Under the pieces are notes generated by a model that searched no databases, had not been told where the DNA came from, and worked only from the letters and a program-made list of their open reading frames with translations. The position numbers were made by a program, and so were the translations under genes. Positions 1 to 8,150 of a DNA stretch of 64,000 nucleotides are shown here, piece after piece (position 1 is the stretch's first letter; each line of letters starts with the position of its first letter). The DNA comes from Sandaracinaceae bacterium (GTDB lineage: Bacteria; Myxococcota_A; Polyangia; Polyangiales; Sandaracinaceae). The DNA is taken from contig JAHBWG010000021.1 in assembly GCA_019637095.1 (NCBI GenBank), forward strand, positions 41,769 to 105,768, written 5' to 3'.

Positions 1-49
1 AGAGCGCATGGTGCGGATGCTTGTCCGCCCCAGGTCTGCGCGCAACGCG

Positions 50-665
50 TCACACGTCGGCGGGATCCGGCGGGTTCCAGATCAGGTCCTCCGCGAGGCC
101 GAGCTCGGCGAGCTCGTCGGCGCGCGAGCCCGCCTCGCCGACGCAGAAGAACTCGTCCAGCTGCGGGGGGGGCGACGTCGGTCGCTGACAAGGCGGCGTG
201 CATCTGTCCACGGTGATGGATCTGGTGCTGGTAGAGGTGCGCGAGCATCCGCACGAGGGGATCACGCGTCTCGCCTCGGGCGCGCAGGATGGGCACGACG
301 AGCTGGCCGAGCGTCGCGTCGTCGAGCGAGCGCGCGAGGGCGATCAGGCGCATGTCCGCCGCACGCTGGGCGGCGGCGAGCGCGGCGCACGTGAGGAATG
401 GCTCCTCGGGCTCGAAGAAGCGACCTGGGCGCGGCTCGGGAGCCCGGCCATCGAGCGCGCGCTCCATCGCGTCGAGGTAGAACCAGTCGACCGTCAGGAG
501 GTGATTGGCGGTCGCGCGGAGCGAGCCGAAGAAGAGCGCGCGCGGCGCGGCGAAGTCTTCGTCCGAGAGGCGAGCGCACGAGCCGAGCAGGCGGTGGTTC
601 GCCCACGCCGAATTGCACGCCATCGTGAAGAGGTGGTGAGCGAGGGGATCGCGCGGGGTGCTCAC
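50..665 (-). pseudogene. DinB/YfiT-family protein, broken by a one-base shift in a G8 run
   Basis: Read from a GTG, the minus strand gives a DinB-like four-helix protein: an early NHLLTVDWFYLDAM helix with one candidate metal histidine and, near residue 155, HLYQHQIHHRGQM, the classic His-x3-His of the family. The reading then fails at a run of eight G (plus strand, 165-172). Removing one base restores PPQLDEFFCVGEAG and a TGA stop, giving exactly 204 codons, the usual DinB length. As written, the upstream frame runs off the left edge without a stop. DinB proteins are metal-dependent thiol transferases or damage-inducible proteins of mostly unknown substrate. The start lies 4 bp after the stop of the upstream lipoprotein, so they are probably co-transcribed. 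A homopolymer sequencing error, a real mutation or phase variation would all look the same here. The family call is secure; functionality is not. Confidence 0.8.
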
Positions 666-669
666 GAGG

Positions 670-1266
670 TCAGCTCGGGCGGACGCCGCGGATGTTCGTC
701 GAGAGCTCCTCCGGCGCCTCCTCGAGGGCGCCGGCGACGTCGGCGCACGGGACGAGCTCGCGCACCCGCAGGTGCTCCTCGGGCGGGTCGCGAAAGGGCG
801 GGCTCGAGTTGAGGATGTCCACCTCGCCGACCCACGCGTCGAGGTGCGCGCGCGAGGCCCCGGGCGGGGACGTGATCAGCACGACCGCGCAGCGCCCGTT
901 CGCGTGGAGGAGCGCGGCGCCGACGCTCGCCGCGCGGCAGCCCTGCCGCGGGCAGACGCGCTCCGGCGAGGGGCGGACGTCGATCGGCGCGCCGTCGGCG
1001 ACCTCCTCGGTGAGCGCGACGAGGCGGCGCTGCACGGCGGCCGCGGTGGCCGCGAGCGCCTCGTCCGAGCCGGCCGGCACGATGCGCGGCCACAGGACCA
1101 CGTAGCCGCCGGGCTCGCCGCGCGAGGTGCTCACGCGCGGGTCGCGCTCGCCCTCGAAGCTCGCGGCGTACGCGGGGTCGTGCCCGTCGGGGAAGGTCGG
1201 CTCCGCGCTCGCGCCGCCGCAGCCGGCGGCGACGAGGAGCCCGAGCGTGGAGGAGAGCGCGCGCAT
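670..1266 (-). CDS. Putative lipoprotein of unknown function
   Basis: A 198-residue protein opens with a short signal peptide and the lipobox LVAAGC, so it is likely a lipid-anchored envelope protein. The ATG was chosen because it sits directly before the signal peptide; the reading frame extends further upstream but overlaps the divergent gene. The mature part has several cysteines (VCPRQGC, GRCAVV, VPCADV) that may pair in the periplasm. I recognise no family. It is the first gene of a two-gene unit with the DinB-like gene, which starts 4 bp after its stop. It is divergent from the polyprenyl synthase operon, with only 68 bp between starts to hold both promoters. Confidence 0.7.
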   Translation of the reverse strand: MRALSSTLGLLVAAGCGGASAEPTFPDGHDPAYAASFEGERDPRVSTSRGEPGGYVVLWPRIVPAGSDEALAATAAAVQRRLVALTEEVADGAPIDVRPSPERVCPRQGCRAASVGAALLHANGRCAVVLITSPPGASRAHLDAWVGEVDILNSSPPFRDPPEEHLRVRELVPCADVAGALEEAPEELSTNIRGVRPS

Positions 1267-1334
1267 CCCCGATGCGTACCACGGCTCGCCCACCGGATGA
1301 CACGCGCCGCGCTCGGCGCGTAGCATCGCGCGCC

Positions 1335-3080
1335 GTGATCTCGTACGCCCCGATCGAGGAGCGCTGGTACGCCCCCCTGCTCCGCCCCGTGCGACCGGCG
1401 GTCGACCGCGCGCTCGCCGAGCTCGCGCCGCCCGGCGATCCATGGGCCCTGCCGCGCACCGGCCTCGGCGGCGCGCTGGTGCTGCACGTCGCGCGCGGCT
1501 TCGGCCTGCGCCGCGGGCGCCGCGCCGCGCGCGTCGCGGTGGCCGCGCTCGAGGGGTACAACCAGCGGGTCCACGTCGGCGAGCCGACGATCGAGGAGCG
1601 CGCGCGCTGGCTCGCGCGCGACCTCGAGTGGGCGCGCGAGACGTGGGAGTCGCTGCTCGAGCACGACGGCGCGATCGTCGACCGCGTCGTCGATCGGCTC
1701 TTCGGCGCGAACGGCGAGACGTGCGATCGCACGATCCCGGAGGCGGTCCTGTTCCTGCGCGCGGCGGTCGCCGCGGGCGCGATCGTCGGCGAGGTGCCCG
1801 AGGGCGTGCACCACGCGCTCGACGAGCACGCGACGTGGGTGGGGCTGAGCTGGGAGGCGCACCGCGGGACCCTCGGCCCGGAGGGCTGGTCGGGCGCGCT
1901 CGCCGCGGTCGGGCGGCGCGATCCGTTCCCCGAGGAGCCGGGCGCACGCGCGCGCGACGGCGCGCTCCGCGCGCTCGCCGAGCTGCCGCGCCGCCCTCCG
2001 GTCGGGCTGCTCGAGGCGGCGCTCGGGCGCGCGCTCGTCGAGGCGCCGCCCAAGGCGCGGCACCCGCGCGCGTGGGTGCCTCTGCGCGCCCCGGCGCCTC
2101 GCGCCGCCGCGGCCGCGCCGGCGCCCGACGACGTGCTCACGGCGTTCGCGGCGCGCTGGCGGGCGCCGATCGAGGGCGCGCTCGCTTCGCTCGGCGAGAG
2201 CGGCTCCGACGCGCTCGCGAGCGCGGTCGCGTACCTGCTCGGCCAGGGCGGCAAGCGGGTGCGCCCGCTCCTCGTGCTCGCCGCCGCGGAGGCGTGCGGC
2301 GGCCGCGCCGAGCGCGCGCTCCCCGCCGCGGCCGCGGTCGAGTGGCTCCATCAGGGCTCGCTCGTGCTCGACGACATCATCGACGACGCGCACCTGCGCC
2401 GCGGCGCGCCGCCGCTCCACGCGGCGACGTCGGACGCGTTCGCGACCGGCATCACCGTGTTCCTCTTCGCGCGGGTCCTGCGGCGCACCCACGGGATGCA
2501 CCCCGACATCCGGCGCCACCTCGCGCGCGCCGCGGTCGCGCTCGCGGAGGGCGAGCGCCTCGAGCTGCACCACACCGGGATGACGCACGTCTCGTTGACC
2601 GGCTACTACCGCATCATCGAGGCGAAGACCGCGCGCCTGTTCGGCGCCGCCGCGCGCGCCGGCGCGCTCTCGGTCGACGCCCCTCCGCGCGCCGCCGCCG
2701 CGCTCGGGCGCTACGGGCGCGAGCTCGGGCTCGCGTTCCAGGTCGTCGACGACCTGCTCGACTACTTCGGCGACGAGGCCGCGCTCGGCAAGGCGCCGGG
2801 GACGGACCTGCGCGCGGCGAAGGTCACGCTGCCGCTGATCCTCCTGCGCGAGCGGCTCGGCGCCGCGGACCGGCGCCGGCTCGAGGCGGCCCTCGGGGAC
2901 GGCGGAGCCTTCGGCTGGGTGCGCGCGGCGCTCGACGCGCACGAGGTCGAGGCGGCCTGCCGCGCGCGCGCCGCGACCCACACCGAGCGCGCCCTCGACG
3001 CCGCGCGCGCGCTCCCCGCGGGGTCCGGCCGCGACGTGCTCGAGGCCCTCGCGCTCGCGCTCGGAGGGCGGCGGTCGTGA
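1335..3080 (+). CDS. Polyprenyl (isoprenyl diphosphate) synthase with extra N-terminal half
   Basis: The C-terminal part (about residues 275-581) is a trans-prenyltransferase that condenses isopentenyl diphosphate with an allylic diphosphate to make a polyprenyl chain. Both aspartate-rich metal motifs are present: DDIID at 346-350, after GGKRVRPLLV, and DDLLD at 472-476. Lys-Ala at the end of GTDLRAAKVTLPLI also fits. The protein is 581 residues, nearly twice the family length. The first 270 residues are alpha-helical, lack any DDxxD and match nothing I recognise; they could be a degenerate second synthase fold or a partner domain. The GTG at this position was preferred over an in-frame ATG 63 bases upstream because that one crowds the divergent lipoprotein start. 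It overlaps the next gene by 4 bp (GTGA), so translation is coupled. The product may be a quinone tail, undecaprenyl-like carrier or carotenoid precursor; the chain length cannot be read. Confidence 0.85.
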   Translation: MISYAPIEERWYAPLLRPVRPAVDRALAELAPPGDPWALPRTGLGGALVLHVARGFGLRRGRRAARVAVAALEGYNQRVHVGEPTIEERARWLARDLEWARETWESLLEHDGAIVDRVVDRLFGANGETCDRTIPEAVLFLRAAVAAGAIVGEVPEGVHHALDEHATWVGLSWEAHRGTLGPEGWSGALAAVGRRDPFPEEPGARARDGALRALAELPRRPPVGLLEAALGRALVEAPPKARHPRAWVPLRAPAPRAAAAAPAPDDVLTAFAARWRAPIEGALASLGESGSDALASAVAYLLGQGGKRVRPLLVLAAAEACGGRAERALPAAAAVEWLHQGSLVLDDIIDDAHLRRGAPPLHAATSDAFATGITVFLFARVLRRTHGMHPDIRRHLARAAVALAEGERLELHHTGMTHVSLTGYYRIIEAKTARLFGAAARAGALSVDAPPRAAAALGRYGRELGLAFQVVDDLLDYFGDEAALGKAPGTDLRAAKVTLPLILLRERLGAADRRRLEAALGDGGAFGWVRAALDAHEVEAACRARAATHTERALDAARALPAGSGRDVLEALALALGGRRS

Positions 3081-4687
3081 TCGCCCCCGTCGAGCTCGCC
3101 CGCCGCCTCGGGCTCTGGGTGATCGGGCTGTGCGTGATCGTGTTCTTCTACGGCCTGGGCAAGCTCGAGCTCGTGCGCGACCCCGTCGAGCTGCCGCTGA
3201 CCGCCCTCGATCACGCGATCCCGTTCGTGCCGTGGACCGTCTGGCTCTACGGCACGATCACGTGGGCGAGCCTGGCCGCGTGGCTCACCTACCGCGAGCG
3301 CGCCGACGGCGCGCGCCTCATGACGGCGATCGGGCTCGCGTCGGCGCTGTGCGCGCTCGTGTTCGTGCTCTGGCCGACGACGTTCCCGCGCGAGCTCTAC
3401 CCGCTGCCCGAGGGGCTCGGCGCGCGGACGCTCGCGGAGCTGCGCGAGCTGCGCGACGACGACAGCCCGAGCAACTGCTTCCCCTCGCTGCACGTCGCGC
3501 TCGCGTGGGCGATCGCGCTGACGTGGGCGTCGTGGCTGCGGCCCCGCGCGCTCGCGGCGCTCCCGATCGGGTGGGCGCTCGTGGTGAGCGTCACGACGAT
3601 CACGACCAAGCAGCACTACGTGATCGACGTGCCGGCGGGGCTCGTCGTCGGCGTGCTCGCGTTCGTCGGCGCGCGGCGGGCGGTGCCGGGGACGCGCGCG
3701 ACGCCGTTCTTCCTGCGCATCGGCGAGCGGCTCGAGCCGCGGTGGGACACGCACCGCGCGCGCCTCGCGAAGCTGCGCGAGACCGTCGAGGCCGGGCAGT
3801 GGTCGCTCGACGCGATCGCGTGGCCCAAGGGCCCGCTGGCGCCGCTCGATCCGACGCTCGTGCGGCTGATCAACGAGCTCATCTACGTCGAGGAGATCGC
3901 GGGGATGAACTTCGCGATCCTCGCGCGCGCGTCGCGCTCGGACGACCTCGCGACGCTCTACCGGCTCTTCGCCGAGGAGGAGCGGCGCCACGCCGACGGG
4001 CTGCGCCGCGTGCTCGCGCTGCACGAGGCGCCGCTCAACCCCCCGGGCCTGGGCAACTCGCTGGTGCTCGACGAGTTCGACGCGCTCGACCCGGAGTCGG
4101 TGGGCGACGTGTACCTCATCGCGACCGCCAACCCCGTCTTCGAGACGATGCTCGACGCGGGCACGGTGCCGTTCCTGCGCACGCACCCGGCGCTCGCGAG
4201 CGACTGGTTCGAGGACTTCGTCAAGCGCATCACGCGCGACGAGGCGGCGCACCTCGCGGTGAACTGGATGGTGATCCGCGAGGCGGGCGAGCGCTTTGGC
4301 GGCCTCCGCGGCCTGCGCCTGTTGCTCAACCCGAGCATCTTCCGCGGCATGATCGCGGTGCCGTTCATGTCGCTCGACGTGTACTCGCTCGCGCACCGGC
4401 TCGGCTACCGGTTCGAGACGCTGCTGCCGGCGTTCGGCAAGCTCTGGCGCTTGCACCGGCGCTACCCCGAGCTGCGCGCGTTCCCGCTCTGGTGGGTGTT
4501 CCGCGTCTTCACCGCCGCCGGCGCGGTCGCGACGATGGTGACGGCCGGGCTCGTGCGCGCGGGCCTGCTCTTCGTGCGCTTCTGGACCGCGTTCACGCGC
4601 GCGACCGACCTCGTCGCGCGGCTCGCGTGGGGTCGCGGGCTCTTGCGGCGCCGGGGGCTGCCCGCGCCCGGGCGCGCGGTGGGCTGA
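3077..4687 (+). CDS. PAP2-type phosphatase fused to a ferritin-like diiron domain
   Basis: A 536-residue membrane protein with two modules. Residues 1-210 hold several membrane segments and a PAP2/Aur1-like phosphatase core: SLH at 137-139 and His180-x3-Asp184 (QHYVID), as in lipid phosphate phosphatases. Residues 255-420 form a ferritin-like four-helix unit with a full diiron set: glutamates near 272, E302-x2-H305 (EEERRH), E356 and E389-x2-H392 (RDEAAH). A final hydrophobic stretch near residue 475 may re-enter the membrane. Known families suggest dephosphorylation of a prenyl or lipid phosphate coupled to an oxidation or desaturation of the same lipid; that pairing is inference. The gene overlaps the polyprenyl synthase by 4 bp, so the substrate may be its product. 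The start is the overlapping GTG; the open frame upstream is antisense-type coding bias. Confidence 0.8.
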   Translation: MIAPVELARRLGLWVIGLCVIVFFYGLGKLELVRDPVELPLTALDHAIPFVPWTVWLYGTITWASLAAWLTYRERADGARLMTAIGLASALCALVFVLWPTTFPRELYPLPEGLGARTLAELRELRDDDSPSNCFPSLHVALAWAIALTWASWLRPRALAALPIGWALVVSVTTITTKQHYVIDVPAGLVVGVLAFVGARRAVPGTRATPFFLRIGERLEPRWDTHRARLAKLRETVEAGQWSLDAIAWPKGPLAPLDPTLVRLINELIYVEEIAGMNFAILARASRSDDLATLYRLFAEEERRHADGLRRVLALHEAPLNPPGLGNSLVLDEFDALDPESVGDVYLIATANPVFETMLDAGTVPFLRTHPALASDWFEDFVKRITRDEAAHLAVNWMVIREAGERFGGLRGLRLLLNPSIFRGMIAVPFMSLDVYSLAHRLGYRFETLLPAFGKLWRLHRRYPELRAFPLWWVFRVFTAAGAVATMVTAGLVRAGLLFVRFWTAFTRATDLVARLAWGRGLLRRRGLPAPGRAVG

Positions 4688-4689
4688 GC

Positions 4690-5463
4690 GTGCGCGTCGC
4701 GCCCCTCGCCCTGCTCGCGCTCGGCTGCGGTGAGGCCGCGGCGTCGACCGCCGGCGTCACGCGCGGCGCTCCGTCGGACCGCGCGCTCTGGGTGCTCACC
4801 TACAACGTCAACTTCGAGCGCCCGGACGACGCGACGGTCGCGGCGATCGAAGAGGCGGACGCGGACCTCGTGTTCCTCGAGGAGACGCACGAGCGCTGGG
4901 AAGCCTCGATCCGCGCGCGGCTCGGCGCGCGCTACCCGCACGTGACGTTCCGCCACGCGCCGGCCGAGGGCGGGCTCGCGATCCTCTCGCGCTACCCGTT
5001 CGCCGAGGTGCGCCACGGGCTCGCGGAGGGCGGCGCGTTCCCGTCCTGGCGGGTGACCGTCGCGACGCCGCTCGGCGCGCTCGACGTGCTCCTCGTGCAC
5101 CTCCACCCGCCGCTCGACGAGGACGGGCGGCTCGTCACCGGCTACTTCACGACGTCGGAGCGTCGCCTGCGCGAGCTGCGCGCGCACCTCGGCGCTCGCG
5201 CGCCCGACCTCGTGCTCGGCGACTTCAACGAGGGCGAGGGCCCGGCGCTCGAGCACCTCGCCGCGCTCGGCCTGCGCGACGCGCAGCGCGCGTGGCCGCC
5301 CGTCGAGGACACGTGGTCGTGGGACGTGGGCGCGACCGAGCTCGTGGGCTGCCCGGACCACGTCTTCGTGGGGCCCGCGCTCGCGATCACCGCCGTGCAG
5401 GTGATGCCGCGCGGCGGCTCCGATCACCGCCCGCTCCGCGTCGCGCTCGAGCGCGCGCGATGA
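4690..5463 (+). CDS. Endonuclease/exonuclease/phosphatase-family lipoprotein
   Basis: A 257-residue member of the EEP fold. The ordered motifs are visible: YNVNFE near the N-terminus, LEETHE (metal-binding Glu), LGDFNEGEG (Asp/Asn) and GSDHRPL at the C-terminus (catalytic His). The N-terminus, VRVAPLALLALGCGE, looks like a lipoprotein signal with lipobox LALGC, so the enzyme probably works outside the cytoplasm. EEP enzymes cut phosphodiesters in nucleic acids, phosphoinositides or sphingomyelin; in this operon a lipid phosphodiester is the most natural guess, but that is inference. The GTG start is 2 bp after the stop of the PAP2/ferritin gene, and the end overlaps the VanZ-like gene by 4 bp. 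Confidence 0.85.
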   Translation: MRVAPLALLALGCGEAAASTAGVTRGAPSDRALWVLTYNVNFERPDDATVAAIEEADADLVFLEETHERWEASIRARLGARYPHVTFRHAPAEGGLAILSRYPFAEVRHGLAEGGAFPSWRVTVATPLGALDVLLVHLHPPLDEDGRLVTGYFTTSERRLRELRAHLGARAPDLVLGDFNEGEGPALEHLAALGLRDAQRAWPPVEDTWSWDVGATELVGCPDHVFVGPALAITAVQVMPRGGSDHRPLRVALERAR

Positions 5464-5966
5464 GCCGCACGACGCGGGGCGCGGTGTGGATCGTGCGCGC
5501 GGCGCTCGCGCTCGCGCTCGGGGTCGAGCTGCTCGTGCTGCACTTCCCGGTGCCCGAGGCCGTCGATCGCCCGCGCCAGCGCGACGTGCGCGGCGCGTGG
5601 GAGGCCGCCGCGCGGGTCGGCCGCGCCGGCGGCCGCTTCGTCCCCGCCGCGCTCGAGCCCGTGCTCGAGCCGATCCCCGGCGACAAGGCGGCCCACTTCC
5701 TCTTGTTCCTGCCGCTCGGCGTGCTCGCGGCGGCCGAGCGGCGGCTGCACGGCCCGCTCGGCGTGCGCCGCGCCGCGCTCGTCACGTTCGCGCTCGTCCT
5801 CTACGCGGTCGCGGGTGAGCTCGCGCAGGTGTTCGGCCGCCAGGCGGAGGTGCTCGACGCGCTCGCCAACGCGCTCGGCGCGATCGCGGGCGTGAGCTTC
5901 GTCGCCGTCTTCACTCGGCCACCGCGCGCGCGGCCGAAACGTGGCCGCGGGGTGCCCGAGCCGTGA
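5460..5966 (+). CDS. VanZ-like family membrane protein
   Basis: A 168-residue protein with about four membrane segments. GDKAAHFLLFLPLG and AGELAQVFGRQAEVLDALAN are the two conserved stretches of the VanZ-like family (Asp/His-rich first block, Glu-x-Gln then Asp-x2-Asn second block). VanZ gives low teicoplanin resistance in enterococci, but most family members have no known role and are envelope proteins. It is the last gene of the operon and starts within an ATGA overlap. The basic C-terminus (PPRARPKRGRG) follows the last membrane helix. Family assignment is good; function is unknown. Confidence 0.75.
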   Translation: MSRTTRGAVWIVRAALALALGVELLVLHFPVPEAVDRPRQRDVRGAWEAAARVGRAGGRFVPAALEPVLEPIPGDKAAHFLLFLPLGVLAAAERRLHGPLGVRRAALVTFALVLYAVAGELAQVFGRQAEVLDALANALGAIAGVSFVAVFTRPPRARPKRGRGVPEP

Positions 5967-6024
5967 CCCAATTTCCTGCGGCTGCCACCGCAGCGCTACA
6001 ATGGAGGCCGTTGGAGGTGTGGCG

Positions 6025-6654
6025 ATGAGAGCTTGGATGGGATGGATGCTGGTCGGCGCGCTCGCGCTCGGCACGGCGGGATGTGACGACGACGCGATGG
6101 GCGAGACCGACGGCGGCGGCGCCATGGACGCGGGCGGTGGCGGCGGCACCGACGGAGGCGGCGCGGGGAGCGACGCGGGCGAGACGCCAACGGACGCGGG
6201 CGAGACCGACGCGGGCGAGACCGACGCGGGCGAGACGCCGATGGACGCGAGCACGACGCCGACGGACGGCGCCGTCCCGCCCACCGACGGCGGCACCGCG
6301 GGGCGGATCGCCTGCGGCGACACCACCTGCGACGCCGCGACGCAGATCTGCTGCACGACCGGGGGCCTCGGCGGCGCGACGCCGATGTGCATCGGCGCGA
6401 GCGAGACGTGCGCGGGCGCGCCCTCGTCGTGCGACGGCCCGGAGGACTGCGAGGGCGCGGCCGTCTGCTGCGCGCGGTTCTCGGGGGGAACCGTCACCGC
6501 CGAGTGCACCACGGATTGTGGGCTCGCGTCGTCGGAGCTCTGTCACACCGCGGCGGACTGTAGCGACTCCATGGACATGTGCTGCCCGTTCATGTTCGGC
6601 GGTGTCTCGTCGAGTAGCTGCCGGCGCGTCTGTGGCATCGGGCCGATGCCGTAG
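6025..6654 (+). CDS. Cys-rich lipoprotein with Asp/Ala/Gly-rich linker
   Basis: The 209-residue product starts with MRAWMGWMLVGALALG and the lipobox GTAGC, then a flexible linker made of repeated DAGET units encoded by near-identical 15-base direct repeats around 6170-6240. Residues 95-209 contain about 18 cysteines in pairs (CGDTTC, QICCT, AVCCAR, DMCCPF), suggesting a small disulfide-rich surface domain. This build (lipid anchor, spacer, Cys-rich knot) is common in myxobacteria and has no assigned function. The start was chosen at the ATG just before the signal peptide; an in-frame ATG 84 bases upstream would add an unlikely leader. It is convergent with the RCC1-like gene. Confidence 0.75.
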   Translation: MRAWMGWMLVGALALGTAGCDDDAMGETDGGGAMDAGGGGGTDGGGAGSDAGETPTDAGETDAGETDAGETPMDASTTPTDGAVPPTDGGTAGRIACGDTTCDAATQICCTTGGLGGATPMCIGASETCAGAPSSCDGPEDCEGAAVCCARFSGGTVTAECTTDCGLASSELCHTAADCSDSMDMCCPFMFGGVSSSSCRRVCGIGPMP

Positions 6655-6694
6655 TCCTGCCGAGGCCCTCGGGAGTCCTGCCGAGGGCCTCGGG
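6653..6694. terminator. Tandem 21-bp repeat with nested hairpins, probable bidirectional terminator
   Basis: Two adjacent 21-bp copies that differ at one base begin AGTCCTGCCGAGG and end CCTCGGG. Each copy contains the inverted pair CCGAGG / CCTCGG. The unit sits between the converging ends of two genes and overlaps the stop codon of the first. There is no T tract, so the terminator role is inferred from position and folding only. Confidence 0.45.
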
Positions 6695-6719
6695 CGCGCC
6701 GGCCCCAACCACTGTCGCG

Positions 6720-8111
6720 TCAGGGGAGCGACACCCGCACCAGATCGGCGGAGCTCGTCGCGCGTCCATCCCCGAGCTGGCCGAACTCACCAAGCCCGAG
6801 GCAAGAGACGCTCGCGTCCGCCACGACGCAGACATGCCCGGCGCTCACTGCCACATCGGTCGCTCCCTCGATACCCGACAGGCGAGCTGGAGGCGATCCG
6901 CCGCTTTGCACTACCCCCTCCCTACCGATGCGGGCGAAGTCCGAGCCCCAGCATGTGACGTTTCGGCTAGGACCGTGGATGGCGCAGGTGCCATGTCCCA
7001 TCTGCGCACCGGCGATACGATGCACGTCGCTGACGGCAAGAACCTCCTCGGGCTCAGGGTGCTCCTCGAGTGCATCGCCTCCGCTCGCTAGAGAGACAGC
7101 TACGCCGAAACAGGCTGCGGACCCGTCCAGTCGACGAACACACGTTCCATCGGCACTCGTTGCGACCTCGGCCACCTGTGTGAGTCCGGGCACCGATCGG
7201 AAGACCGTAGCGCTCGCCAACGTAGCGCGTGGCACGCCGAGTTGGCCGTACCGATTCTCGCCATGGCAATACACGCGTCCATCGAAGGTAACGGCGCATG
7301 CATGTCCACCTCCTGCGCTCAGTGCCTGCGCCCATGAGCCGCTGCGGTCGGAGGCGACGACGAGCATCGGCTCCGTTCGCCAATCCCAACAATGCGGTCC
7401 GGTCGCTGCGGCAAGCGCACAGCCAAAGAAGGCAGACTGTGCCACGGCGAGCGCGGGCGGAACGTTGATGGGTTCCGGCGAGACACGATCGCCACCAGAC
7501 CAGGCACCGTTGTTCGCTCCCCAGCAGCGGACTTGACCCGTTCGCCGTGTTGCGCACGTCGTTCCCGCCGTGTCCGATCCCGCGGCGGACACATCGACGG
7601 CGTCTGTCAGTTCTCGCACCTCGACGGGCACGGTGCTCGGACTGACAGTCCCGTCTCCGAGCTGTCCGTTGATGTTGCGTCCCCAGCAGAACACTCTCCC
7701 GCTCGCGCGCAGGGTACACGTATGGTCGAAGGCGGCGGTTACCGCTACCGGAGGATCGAGACATTCACCGTTGCGGCAGATCCACTGCGCCTCGCACCTG
7801 CGGTCACATGCGCCGCAGTTGTCCATGGAGCTTTGAAGATCTACGCAAGTTCCAGAACAGCTGTGGGTATCGCTGCGGCACCCTGCATCTAGTGGCGAAC
7901 TCGCGTCGTCAGGCGGAGCGGCGCCGTCCAGTCCCGCGGCGTCGGCATCGGGCTCGCGGGTGCCGGCATCGGAGCTCGCGCCACCATCCGGATCGGCGAA
8001 CGTCGTATGCTGGATCAGAAGAGAACACCCGGCGGCGAGCACTCCCAGCGCCACCGCGAATGCTGGGCGTAGATCCACATGGAGGGGTGAGGTTGGAGCG
8101 CGATCCAGCAT
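6720..8111 (-). CDS. RCC1-like beta-propeller lipoprotein, seven blades
   Basis: A 463-residue protein with signal peptide and lipobox LAAGC, an Asp/Ala-rich linker, a Cys-rich motif (CSGTCVDLQSSMDNCGACD) and then seven RCC1-type blades. Each blade has a Cys-x-(8-12)-Cys-Trp-Gly core, for example DHTCTLRASGRVFCWG followed by NGQLGDGT. Seven blades make one closed propeller. RCC1 itself is a nucleotide exchange factor, but secreted bacterial versions are of unknown function and more likely bind ligands. Base use is unlike its neighbours: 60 of the bases from 7261 contain 36 G/C, against 44 of 60 in a sample at 8641 of the next gene. This suggests later acquisition. The ATG start gives a 29-residue leader; an in-frame GTG eleven codons in is an alternative. 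Confidence 0.85.
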   Translation of the reverse strand: MLDRAPTSPLHVDLRPAFAVALGVLAAGCSLLIQHTTFADPDGGASSDAGTREPDADAAGLDGAAPPDDASSPLDAGCRSDTHSCSGTCVDLQSSMDNCGACDRRCEAQWICRNGECLDPPVAVTAAFDHTCTLRASGRVFCWGRNINGQLGDGTVSPSTVPVEVRELTDAVDVSAAGSDTAGTTCATRRTGQVRCWGANNGAWSGGDRVSPEPINVPPALAVAQSAFFGCALAAATGPHCWDWRTEPMLVVASDRSGSWAQALSAGGGHACAVTFDGRVYCHGENRYGQLGVPRATLASATVFRSVPGLTQVAEVATSADGTCVRRLDGSAACFGVAVSLASGGDALEEHPEPEEVLAVSDVHRIAGAQMGHGTCAIHGPSRNVTCWGSDFARIGREGVVQSGGSPPARLSGIEGATDVAVSAGHVCVVADASVSCLGLGEFGQLGDGRATSSADLVRVSLP

Positions 8112-8150
8112 TGGGAGAAGCTACCACCTTGCAGCCGTGGATGCATGGCC

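Noticed and set aside
262..618. A 118-codon minus-strand frame at the left edge
   Set aside because: It is a +1 shadow of the DinB-like gene, with Arg/Ala-rich content and no family motif.
1442..3076. Upstream extension of the PAP2/ferritin frame to an ATG at 1442
   Set aside because: The extension is Arg/Ala-rich and overlaps the polyprenyl synthase out of frame. The GTG at 3077 gives a good membrane start and 4-bp overlap.
6170..6240. Short tandem repeats that might be a CRISPR or transposon end
   Set aside because: They encode the DAGET spacer of a lipoprotein, vary freely and have no spacer structure.
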